Below are positions 46,746-58,663 of a stretch of 64,000 bases of DNA, in pieces. The notes under the pieces were generated by a model. It made no database searches, was not told the origin of the DNA, and saw only the letters and a program-made list of their open reading frames with translations. Numbering within the stretch: the first letter of the stretch is position 1; each line of letters begins with the position of its first letter. Origin of the DNA: Utricularia gibba (Eukaryota; Streptophyta; Magnoliopsida; Lamiales; Lentibulariaceae); the NCBI GenBank assembly GCA_002189035.1, contig NEEC01000013.1, positions 620,001 to 684,000 of the forward strand. The letters run 5' to 3'. The translations under genes were made by a program, and so were the position numbers.

Positions 46746-47134
46746 TTATATGCAACACCGGATTGAAGTGAGTAAGGTTGTGTGCAGGGCATGAGCACTG
46801 TGGTAGAGGATAGGTAGTGTTTCAACGTCCTTTGTGGAAGCACTACATTCAAACAAGCGCGGTGTTACGCTTTGTATCACTAATCCGTAAACGTGGTGCT
46901 TCAAACAAGGTGCTACCACGAAATGATGGAAGAGCATCGCGTTGGCGTTGCGCGTTGTGAAGCATTGCCTATGGATGCACTGTGCAGTGGTCAGTTGTAG
47001 CACCAGATCTCAATATAGTCAGTGCTCCCGAAATAGTTGTTCTAAGTAATAACAAAGTTAGAATACCATAGTTCAAGTAAGATCCATGCAAATTAAAGGT
47101 ACGTCATCTATCAAGCAGTAACATTGTAGTGCTT
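46746..47134. other. Unassigned transposon-derived DNA
   Basis: Lies between the Myb/SANT pseudogene and the solo LTR. No protein homology seen. Confidence 0.4.
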
Positions 47135-48328
47135 TGATGAACATTAGAATGGTTTTGATAAATGTTGCAGTCTAACACATTCAACGCATCAAAAGAAATT
47201 TGCTATTCTACTACACAAATGACAAGAATTAATGTAGTATGGAAAACAAGGGTCGAATCCATAGGGAATGGTTGCAATTTCCTGAAGTTGATCACATTTA
47301 CTAAAAATAGGGGGGGGGGGGAGGGGGAGGGGGTTTTCAGAGAGTTTAGCTCTAATGTGCATAAGACTTAAAATAACAATAGGTGAAATAAACAAGCTGC
47401 AGGGATGAAAAGGGACTGAAATTAATGTGAATGTGCAGAAATCATAACATAAAAGTGACTTGGCTGAAATAAACGAGTTACACCAAGGTCAGGCTCTTGT
47501 ATCACTCAAGAGAGCCCATAGGTTTAAACCCAACTTTAAAACACTTAAAGACAGAGCAAGGGTTCACGGGAACAGTAAATAGCATGTTAAACTTAAAAGC
47601 AAACACGAAAGGCTTTAACAGGAACATGTTCATAAGCTGAAATAAGGTCTGCATGAGTTATCTTGTTCACAACAAGGCACCAGAATGTAATAGAAAGGAT
47701 GAAAACGAAGGAAGTAACAACATTAAGTTAAACAACAGAGAAAGTGCAGAAAAATGCAAATAAAAGTATCAAGCTGCTTATGTGGGCTGTAGATTTGCTG
47801 GAAATCAAAGTTCTGAGCAGAAAGCTGGTGTAGAAATGTAGATTTGAAGGTTGTCGGAGCCGTTCGCTGGAGAAACACAATTCTCCTTGCTCCCGCTCCC
47901 GCTACAGTTCTCTGTCTCTCTCTTCCTTTTTCCTTTTTAAGCTCAAAAGTAAGGGTAGCTTCATCTTTTCCTTAGGCTTCTAGAAGAGAGATCTCTGCTC
48001 CAAATCTTATCTTTTTAGAAGAGCGGCTGCTGTCGTCGAAAAGTGATTTTGCACAGCTTTTCTGTCCCTTTTCACTTGTCAACGCGGAAAATGCACTGCT
48101 ATAGTACTAGCTCTTACCCTGTTAAGACTTAAACACAGACTAGAGAAAAATCTTAGAGTTTTTGGCTCAGTTGTTGCCAATTGTTTCCAATTGAGCTTGT
48201 TTTCACAATAAACACATTTTGACAAACTAAATACACAAAAGTAGACAATTTAGCACACTAAACAACATTTGACCCTACAAAACACACCTAAAAATAAATA
48301 TAAAAACACAATAAAAACAGTGTTATCA
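47135..48328 (+). mobile_element. Solo LTR-like element with perfect TGCTT duplications
   Basis: Starts TGATGAACATTAGAATGG and ends ACAGTGTTATCA, flanked by TGCTT at 47130-47134 and 48329-48333. It is 1194 bases with no transposon protein. It contains caagggtcgaatccataggg, a motif class common in such plant LTRs. Size and termini match elements A and B, although the inner sequence differs. Confidence 0.8.
47310..47333 (+). repeat. G-rich run with G-quadruplex potential
   Basis: A run of 24 bases that is all G except for two A, inside the solo LTR. It contains at least four G-tracts of three or more. Confidence 0.8.
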
Positions 48329-48333
48329 TGCTT

Positions 48334-50989
48334 CCACAGTGGGTGCTCCTTGTTTATCGGACGTTGACATACACGTCAGTGATTGAAGAATGTTGGAACA
48401 TCCACTTGGTCAATGAGTGGTTCCAGAAACGGCCTGATATCACCCCCGAACCAGGGAACAATTGTTGACCGTGGTGTACTTGTAGCGGGTCGGGAATATA
48501 GCATTCTCAAGCTGTTCAATGAAAGTATTCCATCACCAAATGCAACATGGAGTGGAGCAAGATAGTGATGAGACACTCACTGGGTTGTGTAGTGACTTGG
48601 ATGGGGCATCGTCGATGAGTAATTTATTAAGGCGTTGATATTTGCCCTTGAACTCTATGTTGGCACCCCATATCTTAACATCTTCAACTTAATGGTGTTT
48701 TCCCTGTTGTCATGCCCTAGATAACCAATGTCCAATGTCTTGGATCCATCTCATTAGAAGATAAGCTTGCCAACACCTTAAGGTCCTAGTAACCACTGGA
48801 TTACATCGTGCAATTGTCAACTGAGACATATTACCCAGAAAGTGAAATGTCAGCATCTTGCGGACCTCACTACATATTCATTGGGCAGACTTACCGTCCT
48901 CTTGAAGACCAGGTCGCTATGTCAAAGTGTTTCATGCAAACTATATCAACTTATGTGCTCTTGGTCTGAGATACACTACAATAGCAACAATAGTATCGAA
49001 ACACATTAAAAATATTAAATTGATATCAAACTTGACATCCCATAAATGGCTATGGTTGAACGTAGCACATTACCATTTCGCCCATAAATGACCGCATTTG
49101 ACCTTGGAGTTCCCCACCTCACATCCCGAGTATACACAATGTTTGCAAGTACGCTATTTATATTGAATATTAATAACTTCTGTGGTGGGGCTACTTCATC
49201 ATTCGCATGTCCACCACATGGCCACCTGCACTCATAACATACAAGTCATCCACATAGTTCAAGATTCTTTGCATACAATCTCTCCAACTCGGTGTACTTT
49301 GCAGTGGCAGCTCTACACCCATCATCCATTGTCGAAATTGGCGTTGCCCCATTATTGTCACTTTCTGGCTGCATGTTTTCGCCCTCGTGATGCAATACGT
49401 CTTTTGCATCTTTTTTCGTGCTCTTAACTGTAGATGATGTGTTCTAGGGGCATTGGCAAGATGTCTTCAAGCGACTTTGTTCTGCTAGAGAACAAATTTA
49501 AAAACATCTTTTTTGCATACTTTGGCAAGACCTCCATTCCTACAACATCATGATAAAAATAGTATGCCATCTAATGCGCATAGTTTTAGAGTAATAAAGT
49601 ATGTGCATGTGATTACCGGATGGCTCTCCAACAATGACACTATCAATCTTGTCGGCTATTCTAGATTTTTGAGTGGGCAAACCCATACAAAACTAGTCCA
49701 TCAATCATCATATGTGATTTTAACATCTGTCATGAGAACCATGCTTGATTTACCATGTAGAGAATAGTGAGGGGTCTCCTTTCGTTGCACACACACAGAG
49801 ATTGCAAAGAAGACACGCATTTTCAAAGGTATATCCTCCTCTTCCTAGGTCTGCAAAAATGCGAGAACGTGCACGAAAGAATGAGAAGTCAAGTGCGAGA
49901 GTGGGATTTCAAGTGCAGCAAGTATTTGCACCAAGAATGGAGGCAAGGACAATCGCAATCCACATCAAAAGTGCTCGGTGCCGACGACGAATCCGGTTGC
50001 TCCAACTCTGGGCGACGGTTTGGAATCGGACGTCTCGCCGAGTAATTTGTCCCACATCGTATACCCGTCAGTAATTGAGAAGTGGATACTTGGTTTTTCA
50101 CACATCAACATCTACAGAAAAAATGGAAATAGTGCTACTGAAAGAAAGGAAGAATCTGAAATGCGTATAAATAAAGTCGCCTAGTGTTCTGTGCATCATC
50201 ACGTCGGTCTTCCGACGTGGGTGTCAAGGAATCCCGTGTATGTGGTGCTGCTGCACATATCCCGGAAGGAAGGAGAGGTAAGGGTGAAATGTGAGGTGCC
50301 ATTATTATGCGTAGGTGGGGAATTAATAACCCATTGTAGTTAACAACCGCCTTGTGCATTTAATGTGATAATTGCACCACTTGACTTATTTCTTATGGAA
50401 AAAAGAGATCTTCAGACAAGGCAACATGCAATGCTGCTGTGTGTGTAGTGAATCACCTGCATCTAAAACATTGGATATTACGAATCGCAGTGCTTACTCC
50501 AATGAGTAGTGGTGTTCTACCTTTTATCACATAGTAACATGGGAAAACTTCATACTCATGTTTTATCAAAATTTCGAAGCCTCGGACAACGCAATATGTG
50601 GTGCTGCTATGTGCATAGAGTCCTACAGGTTTTCCGAAGCACTTCGTTCTCAGATCCCGATGCTTGGTCCAACAGTCCTCCATGTAATACCTTTTATCCC
50701 ATGATAACACACATCATAGTGGTAGAATTCCACCACTATTAGATGCAAGCACCGAATATCGTGAGTAGTGGTGTTCATGTGAATGTACCCCCATTGTATG
50801 TGTCGCCATGCATTGGATATGTATGTATGTGATGCGTGTTCAATCTTTCTAATGCATAGAAGATTCACTTTAACAAGTTCAATACAAACATCATGACAGT
50901 TTCAAAATGGTCATTTAGTAAAAGCAGCAATACGAAAATTCAAAGTAGGCCTACATAGGCGGCACTTGTGGATTGTGAGCCACTTGATG
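48334..50989. other. Unassigned region between the Harbinger ORFs
   Basis: GC content is higher than in most of the right half, and open frames are short and overlapping on both strands. It lies between the plus-strand Myb/SANT pseudogene and the minus-strand Harbinger transposase, so it may be internal DNA of one large Harbinger element. 50440-50830 contains partly repeated phrases (gtgctgctatgtgcat, gagtagtggtgttc) that look like diverged short repeats. No protein family was recognised. Confidence 0.4.
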
Positions 50990-51367
50990 TATATTACCTT
51001 GACTTGCTCTTCACCTATTCCATGCTTGACTTCCACCAACAGAAGCTGTGACGTCTTCTATATGATTCAATTCCCCAGCTTCATTCTAGAAGTCCAATGG
51101 GACCTCATCCTCTAGGGGATTGATGACCATCCCCTTTCAAGTCAGGTTGTGGAGTAAAGCACATGCCAATACTATCTGATTCTGTCTATGTACCGAATAG
51201 TAGCTAGTTGACCGTAGTATATCTCACTACATCTTCAATAAGCACTAAGCTCATTCGATCACATTACTTGTTGATGCGTGCCGCATGTTGAATAGTTCTA
51301 TCGCATTCTATGGTACTCCACTTCCCTGTCCCCACTCCTTCAAGTGATAACAAACTCTGCAGTATGT

Positions 51368-53488
51368 GGAGTTCGGCTGGTTCAGAACCGAACCGTGGTT
51401 TGAACCAGAACCATTGGTTTGGTTCCAGTTCCAAACTGGAACCAATATACCACATGGATTTCAGTTTCAACCTGGAACCAAAGAGTGGTTCTAGTTCAAT
51501 TTGAGTAATTGAAGAACCGAAACTATCGATTCAATGCTTATTATTATTTTTTTAAAAAAATAAATTGTTTAATGCGACATATGAAATGCAACAACAGTTT
51601 AAAGTTAATGTGTATTTGCTTAAATCATGATTTACGACACTTTGAGATGCTCAAGTTGATGATCATATTTATTTATTGTATGAAGGCTTAGACAACGGCT
51701 ATGTAATTAGTGAAACTAAGTAATGGTAATTGGTAGTAAATGGTGATCATTATATTGTTCTTATTTGTTCTTGGATAGATAGTAAATGAATTATGCATTA
51801 AAGAATTTTAGCTTTTAAACCTTAGGAATTACCACATAATGCTTCTGCTATTGCTAAGTTTATTACGGATGTTTGCAAAAATTGTGATATTTTTGAATGA
51901 ACTATTTCGATTTCTTTAGATAATGCAAGTGCAAACACTAATGCTAATGAAATTTTAAAAGTTGATATGAATCCTCTTTTAAATAGTGTATTGTTTATAT
52001 ACAAGATGTGTTTGTCATATTTTAAATTTATGTGTTCAACGTGGATTAAAAAGTTGTGAATCAATTTTGATTTTGATGAGAAATGTTGTGACTATTTTAA
52101 AGTCTAATGGTGTTAGAAAACAACAGTTTAAGCTTCTTTGTAGTACTTATGGCATTTCCTACAAAAAAATTCAAATTAGATTGTTCCATTAGATGGAATT
52201 CGACTTGTACTTTATTGGAAACTATTATTTCTTTTGAGAAACCTTTAATTGTTTTTCTTGAAATGATGCAAATTTCTTCTCAAGAATTGCTTACAAACAA
52301 TTTCACTACTTTGAAGTGCCTTACAAAATTATTAGAAATATTTTATTATTGCACAAATCTTTTAAGTGGTACTTATTATCCAACTTCACATCTTGTAGTT
52401 CAATGTATGAATCAAATTGTATTTGTTTTTTTCGAAATTTTCAAGCAATTCTTATTGTAGAGAAATGATTAAACCTAGAACACAAAATCTTTGAAATATT
52501 TTCAACAAATTCCATATTTATTTCTTGTGGCAACAATTTTTGATCCTAGAATTAAAGTAAAAGGTCTTGATATTATGTTAATATCTATTTCTAAGCATAT
52601 GAATACTCATAATAGTGCATCTAATATTGGTTCAGATGATTTTATATTTTTTTATGTGTATCATATGAATTCTTCAACTATTGAAATTATTTCTTCAATG
52701 TATGTATTATATGAGCAAAATTATTCCTACTTCTTTTACTTCTACATCTAATTCAAATTCTATGTCTCTTTCGGCATTTACTTTTTCAATGACGAATGAA
52801 CAAGAACATGTAAACCATATTTCTTCTTCCTCCACATGTAATGATTTTGCTTTTTATAGTAGGCACCTACCGTAATTTCAATGGATAATCATTTTGATGT
52901 TTTGAGTTGGTGGAAATCCAATACCAAAAATTACCCCATCTTGGCTAAATTAGCCAAAGATATCTTCACTCCTCCGGCATCCACTATTTCATTGGAGAGT
53001 GCTTTTAGTGTAGGTGGTCGAACACTCACAAGTAAGAGATCGAGATTGAGAAATAATACTTTAGAAGCATGCATTTGTATCAAGAGATTGGATTATGGTT
53101 AATTGAAGGTCACAAACACATTATGTGGATTGTGAGGATGATGATGAGGAGGAGGACGATGAGATCGAACAAGGAAATGAAGAATAAATGTTTTTTTTTA
53201 TTTTATAATATTGGTTTTTTCATTGTAATACATTTATTATCAATTATAAGTTAAATTTTATCTCAATTAAAAAAAATTCATATTTGATGGTTCTAACTAG
53301 AATTGGAACTGAAAACCAGAATCACAATTCTAGCAGTTCCGATTCCTGTTCGGTTCCTCAAAATTCTAATGGTTCCGAAACAAGAACCAAAACTGAAAAG
53401 AAAAAGAACCAAAGAACCGGAACCGGTCGGTTCTTGTTCAACAATAGAACCGAACTGAAACTGGCGGTTCCGGAACCAGCCGAACTCC
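51368..53488 (+). mobile_element. hAT transposon nested in the Harbinger transposase
   Basis: A perfect 16-bp terminal inverted repeat, GGAGTTCGGCTGGTTC, lies at 51368-51383 and, inverted, at 53473-53488. Flanking tgcagtat (left, two bases out) and tgcggtat (right) are an 8-bp near-duplication, as expected for hAT. When the element is removed, the Harbinger frame runs through PY-R-VCYHLKEW. Inside is a broken hAT transposase and many GAACC/GGTTC subterminal motifs. Confidence 0.85.
51817..53102 (+). pseudogene. hAT transposase inside the nested element
   Basis: Blocks in order: ISLDNASANTNANEIL (51910-51955), CHILNLCVQRGLKSCESI (about 52010-52065), LDCSIRWNSTCTLLETII (52168-52225), LSGTYYPTSHLVVQCM (52363-52410), VATIFDPRIKVKGL (52530-52570) and the hAT dimerisation end DVLSWWKSNTKNYPILAKLA with STISLESAFSVGGR (52896-53030). 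At least four frameshifts separate them. The N-terminal BED zinc finger was not found. Confidence 0.85.
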
Positions 53489-54378
53489 TGCGGTATGGCA
53501 GCAAGAAGCCCTCCCTATTAGTATACTCATTATCGCATAGGTAATATGTTCATGTGTCATCACATATCCATTTCCATAAATGATCGAAATAATATGCAGA
53601 GTCTAAAAAGTCAAATACCTGGGTGTACATGGAAGTCGTCGGATCTTGAGAGTACATTGTTTAGCACTTAACTGTCTGCAACAGACCCCTCCCACCCGGT
53701 AAGAACATATATGAATTTCATTTCATGTCTTCATTACATACACCCAACACGTTGGTGTATATCACACCCTTTTGATTTCTATACCTTGCAGTTTCAGATT
53801 TCTTCACTCGCATACACGCCCCCAACACAATCTTGAACATACATAGTCAATTATAGGCACATTCTAAAAAACATGTATGGAAGTATTTGTTCCTTGAGAT
53901 GCACGTTCTCCAACAGTTACTGGGGCTTCAGTAACACCTCATGAAGGCAACGGTCCGCGTACAACACATTTTAGAAGCAACGAGACAGAGTCTCGGTGCT
54001 CCTCTTATAAACATGCTTTTGCGCTCGCATTTTTTTTATGGTGACTTAAGATTCCTAAAAACATGCAAACCATCTCCGGAACTAGAACAAATTTCCCAGC
54101 CCTTAAATGCGTACGATTTTCTAACAAGCTATGTAAAATACTGAAGGCATCTTGGGTGATTCTCAAGTTCTCAATTGCTGTGTTGTTCACATCACTCACC
54201 AACCTACTAATATAATCAATTTTTTTAGGAATCTTGTATGTAACCTACATCTCACCCAATATCCTATATGATATTTTTTCCAATATAAGTATATTAACAC
54301 ATTCATCTTAACCAAGTCTTTGGTTAATACCATTGCAATCGCACTGAAGATGACATGACTCTCACTGGAAAAATCCAT

Positions 54379-54818
54379 GTCCCCTCAAAACTCCAAAAAA
54401 CCAAACGAAAAAAAATCCACACACACAACACCAGCAGTTTTGAAATTGGAAAATCATATAACACAGCAATAGGATGCATCGGCACTAGACAAACCCAACA
54501 ACATCATAAAACACATGTGGCAGATTACCCACCCGTTTGCGCCCAAAGCACACGATTGCGACACCACAGGGAATTCGCAATGCTTGTGTCTGGTTTCTGT
54601 TAATCTGCATTCAAATTTACACGAGGTTGAGGGTAAAATTGGAAGCAAAACCCTTGTTTAGCAAAACCAACCATCCCCTTCCATTAAGCTAAACCCAACT
54701 CGATGGATTCTTACCAAGTGTTTAGGCAAACCCGTCTGAAACCCATGTCTTAAACGTGGGTCTATCCATAAACCCACATGGAAACCCACCTAAATTGTCC
54801 AACCAAACACGTCCTAAA
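54379..54818. other. Probable outer end of the Harbinger element
   Basis: No coding content. At 54801-54818 the sequence aaccaaacacgtcct, reverse-complemented, gives aggacgtgtttggtt, resembling 39645-39660 and the GGGCGTGTTTGGTT-like ends of plant Harbinger elements. Confidence 0.4.
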
Positions 54819-55036
54819 TGTTATTTGGATTGAGTGCATAATTTTTTTATTTGAAATTTGTATTATTAGTTGATCTTTGTCTGTTATTTCGATTGAGTGT
54901 AAGTTTTTTATATGAAATTTGTATTATCAATCGATCTTTACATGTTATTCGAATCGAATGCATATTTTTTTTATTTAAAATTTGTATTATAATTCAATTC
55001 TTAGGTATTATTTGGATTGAGTGCAAAATGCAAATT
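54819..55036 (+). repeat. Diverged tandem repeat, about 61-63 bp, 3.5 units
   Basis: Units start at 54819, 54882, 54943 and 55004 with tgttatttggattgagtgca-like sequence, followed by a T-run and gaaatttgtattat. They are imperfect and AT-rich. Confidence 0.75.
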
Positions 55037-55062
55037 ATTAAAATTTACAAACATTTCGAGAT

Positions 55063-56250
55063 TGATGGTGATTCTGCAAGTGCACAGAAACCGTCGAAGT
55101 AATAAAATAAGATCGTATACATAGGAAATTGTTATTGGAATATTCTTTTCAAAACAAAGAGTTAAAAAGATTGGAAACAAAAGAAAGATTTGGTTTTTTG
55201 AAGACAATAAGAAAAGTGGTCTTGGATCTAAGATCCACCTTACTTGAAACTCACTCTTGCGTGTGTGCAAATCTTGAAGACTAACCTGCTTGCGCAAGCT
55301 TTAGGGGTGTTATGCTAAAGTAGTGCTACTCGGTGACCGTTATAGCACCGTCCCTTGTTTTGTGGGATTATGGAATCAGCCACTCCACCAGAGCCATTTC
55401 ACCTCTTATGATAACCCATGTTTTCCCTACACCCAAATCTAACCTGTACACCTCACACCTCGCAGACATATTAGACAGAATGTGCCTTAACAACGATGTC
55501 CGATTGGCTCCTTCTCCTTAGGTGCTTGAGGCCAAACTTTGATTCTCCCACACTCCCTTAGGGTTATATGGTAATAAAGATCACGTTGGTAAAGAAAACG
55601 TTGCGAAAAACAGAATCAAACCTCAAATTAAATGCTAAAAAACATAGTAAGACTGTCACACGCGTAGAACTTGCGCAAGCAAGACTTCATAGCAGTCCTC
55701 AGCCACAAGCGCTCACACGCGCATGCTTGACTCTAAACAACAAAAGTTGATGAAAAACAAAAGGGAGGACATCCAAAACATGCTAGACTCGACTCTAAAC
55801 CTTAATTTGTCTCTTTGGTCGTCCACCACTTGACTCCCTTTAGGTCTTCGCGTTTGAATCTTTATATAATGGTGGGGATTTGTCGGACTTTCTTGATGGG
55901 CTCGCATCAAATCTTCTATCCGAATCTTTGAAGATTTGATACAAATCTTCTAGGATGAGATCCAATTTCTCTAAGATAAGATGCGAATCTTATCTTATAC
56001 GAGAATCTTTGACCGAGTCTTCATCCGGGTAGACCAAATCTTAGCCTCCATCAAAGTAGCTGGAAAATCCTCCAAATTATTCCAAATTCGTCCTGAAAAA
56101 TACAAAACACACTTTCCCTCCAAAAATATCAAAATGGTATGAAAGATATAAACTTCTAAAAACATAAGGAAAGTGGGGTAAAAAGAATGTAAAACTCATA
56201 TAAAAGAATCCTAAAAAGCACAAATATAAGTGACATAAAATCACTTATCA
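55063..56250 (+). repeat. Solo LTR-like element B
   Basis: Starts TGATGGTGATTCTGCAAGTG and ends TAAAATCACTTATCA, with flanks GAGAT and GAAAT (4 of 5 match). It is 1188 bases without coding domains. It is the GC-richer, better-preserved relative of element A and of truncated copy C. Confidence 0.75.
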
Positions 56251-56255
56251 GAAAT

Positions 56256-56753
56256 CTATAGGCAACTACAAGACCTCATATGGGTGACTAGAGTAAGCAT
56301 TTATGGCCCCAATTGTAGTGCATATGGGTGCTTTATGAAAACTTGTCTAAATAATGACTTAATTAAGTTGGAAATAGTCTCCTAATCATTCAAAAAATAG
56401 AATTATACTAAGGGTTTATATAATTACAAGTGACCCATGACTCCCACTTTGAAAATGACCTTGAACCCTAATGGAAATCTGGTTATTTAGTTTATCAATT
56501 GCTCTATGCTTTACTTAGGTGTAACATTTTGTAAACCCACTAAGCAAGTACACATCTACTCATATTGTCCACTATTTAAAAAACCCTAATTACCTCACTT
56601 TCTTCAACTTAAAAGCGACAGTGTGACCTCCTCCCGCTTTCAATATTCGGCAAATTAAAAAAAGTGCTAAATTATTCAGCTTTTTCTGCTAAACTATGTT
56701 TGAAATTGAAGTTCCCATATGCATTTTCTGTAATTTGTTTGTTGATACCATGT
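56256..56753. other. AT-rich intergenic DNA
   Basis: Nothing recognised. Confidence 0.4.
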
Positions 56754-57250
56754 TTATGGGTGTTTGTAGATGCATAATTCAAAGAAACTGAAAACTAAAT
56801 TCTTGATATTGAATGAGTACGAGATTTGTGATAAAGAATCCCATGAGATGATTAATGATGAACTCCCAATCCTTATAGATCCAATGGGGTTTGCATTAAG
56901 CATAAAGTATTTTTGTTGTGGTTTACGGTTGCCATTTTTTTCCATTTTTAGAAGACTAGAATGCTTAGAGATACCTTTGTCTCATTTGAGTCCAAGGCTA
57001 TGCATTGGTATTTGAGAATATTTGCACTGAGTTGTGTCTTGACATAGAAATTCTATAATTTTTGCTATGAAAGAGGTGAAGAGAGGATTCGAAGAACAAC
57101 GGATTAGTTTTGTTGAAATTCGTCCTCCAATGAAACCAAAATTTCCTCAAAGGTACATTAATTTGAGTCAAGTAGGCAAAACCAAAAGTAAATGTTTTAA
57201 TGCATATTTTGTAGAAATGTGACTGAAAATATGTCATTATTTTTTTCATA
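56754..57250 (+). pseudogene. Fragment of a 'gypsy-type transposon' (PF04195-like) protein
   Basis: In the frame from 56770, a segment reading FCCGLRLPFFSIFRRLECLE then IPLSHLSPR (56905-57000) matches the GLRLPLHPFIR-x(n)-PSQLSPNAWR pattern of the plant transposon domain PF04195. The frame stops at 57015 and only short relics follow. The same domain type occurs in the antisense gene at 59.7-60.8 kb. Confidence 0.55.
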
Positions 57251-57779
57251 TTCTTCTTGTAGGATTTGATACTTTGAGTAAGAATGATGCATCAGATCTC
57301 ATATGTATCTTTTCAAGTATGCAAGGATATTTTAGTAATATTCTACCACCATTTGTGGATGCATTGGGAACAAAATGCTACTGATGCAGTGTTTTAAAGA
57401 ACCCGAGATTTCACAAGAATGATATAGATACAACTAAGGATAAGAGGGCATGGGAGGTTCAAGATCTAAAGGGGGAAAAGCATGATGCGCATGTGATTGT
57501 AGATTATAGAGTTGCATGTTGCAGGGAGGAAAATGAAGTCCATCGGATCATAAACATTTAAAGAAGATGATGAAGAGGAAGAAATGGATGAACTATATTT
57601 CCTACTAATAATGTCCAACATATCGCAACTGCCAAAATTGAATTATTACATGTTCTAAGTATAAAAACACTTAATTTAGTATATCTAGTAGCATAAATAA
57701 TCTATATATAATATGTATATCATTGATTCTCCAATAAGATGTGATTCTATCTATGATATATTGATATTACAATTATTCT
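57251..57779. other. Unassigned transposon-like DNA
   Basis: Short broken frames and an acidic run near 57560 (gatgaagaggaagaaatgga). No family recognised. Confidence 0.4.
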
Positions 57780-58115
57780 TAATGAAAATGTTCTGATTAA
57801 TTTTTGTGAATCTTTCACGGGTTATAATTTCTTGATTCATTTCTTTTTGAAAATTAAGAAGTTCAATGAATTTATTACAAACATTTTACTTTTGTACAAA
57901 ATTTTTGAGTATTCTTTATTATCCAATTTTACAACTTGTACTTTTATATATTTGTAAATATCCTTTGTTTTTATTATCATCAAGATGATAGTGATTTTCT
58001 AGGAGATGTAGTGCGAGATATTACAATTAAGTTTTTAAAATATTTTGATAAAATTTTACCTTTGTTTCTTATTACACCGATTTTGAATCAGAGGGTTCAA
58101 TCGAACCCTATAATA
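57780..58115 (+). pseudogene. hAT transposase fragment
   Basis: Broken reading with LLQTFYFCTKFLSILYYPIL (about 57870-57930) and DDSDFLGDVVRDITIKFLKY (57976-58035) resembles the hAT region between FTKLFSGSKYPTSNLYF and MAENMKKKFDKYW. An inverted repeat, gggttcaatcgaaccc, lies at 58093-58108. Confidence 0.5.
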
Positions 58116-58140
58116 GGGTTGTTATAACGATGAAAACCTT

Positions 58141-58663
58141 TGATGGGGTCCAAATCGGACTGGGTTAACCGATCCTTGAAAAGTAGCCAAAAGGGTGTTT
58201 TGATACCCTAATGCAGATCGACAGACTGATAACTATCAGGGTTTGTCAGCAGCGGCCATTTTGGACAGGTTAAAAAGTAGCCGAATTACAGCAATGGCGG
58301 GGCAGTCGCCAGCTATCTGAAGGCAGAATCACAATATGTACAACAGGCGCAGAAAGCAGCTGACAGTTGCGAAATTCAGAATTTGGCCAGGCTCAACTCA
58401 CCTATAAATCCGAGAAACATTACAGTGAAAGGGGTTGGACGCTAAGTACTCCATCTTGTATTTTCCCCATCTCCGTCAAGTGAAGATCTTTTTTGACGAG
58501 CTCCGACAACTCTTTGGTTTTTCCGTTCTCCGATGGTTTCCACATAAAAAACCTCTGTCTATCTCCATTTCTGCTAACTAAACCAAGTAAAACACCAAAA
58601 CCGCAACTGGGTATGCACATCTAACTGCACCCATAACCCGAAAATCGGCCCCCCCTTGGATAT
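58141..58663 (+). repeat. 5' LTR of a Tat-like Ty3/gypsy element
   Basis: Starts TGATGGGGTCCAAATCGGAC and aligns end to end with 61167-61684. A TATA-like box cctataaatcc lies at about 58401. The 3' boundary is inferred from where similarity to the other LTR stops (ttggata). The usual CA end was not found, perhaps because a deletion joins the LTR to the integrase. Confidence 0.8.

Larger units (their letters stand above)
50990..54378 (-). pseudogene. PIF/Harbinger DDE transposase, split by a hAT insertion
   Basis: Read on the minus strand. The N-terminus (54378-54005) encodes the helical region with LVPEMVCMFLGILSHHKKN, matching VEEMVAMFLHIL-H-KNR of HARBI1-like nucleases. Near 53720-53640 comes KFIYVLTGWEGSVADS (family FIYVLPGWEGSASDSRVL). 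At 53558-53489 comes YYLCDNEYTNREGFLLPYR (family KYYLVDAGYTN-GFLAPYR), where the catalytic Asp is kept but the residue pattern is altered. The gene resumes after the hAT element at 51365 with RVCYHLKEWG and a relic of ELFN-RH-S-NVIE. Many stops. This family inserts with 3-bp target duplications. Confidence 0.8.

Noticed and set aside
49745-50074. Basic 109-aa plus-strand frame
   Set aside because: Overlaps other frames on both strands, has no recognisable domain, and sits in transposon-derived DNA.
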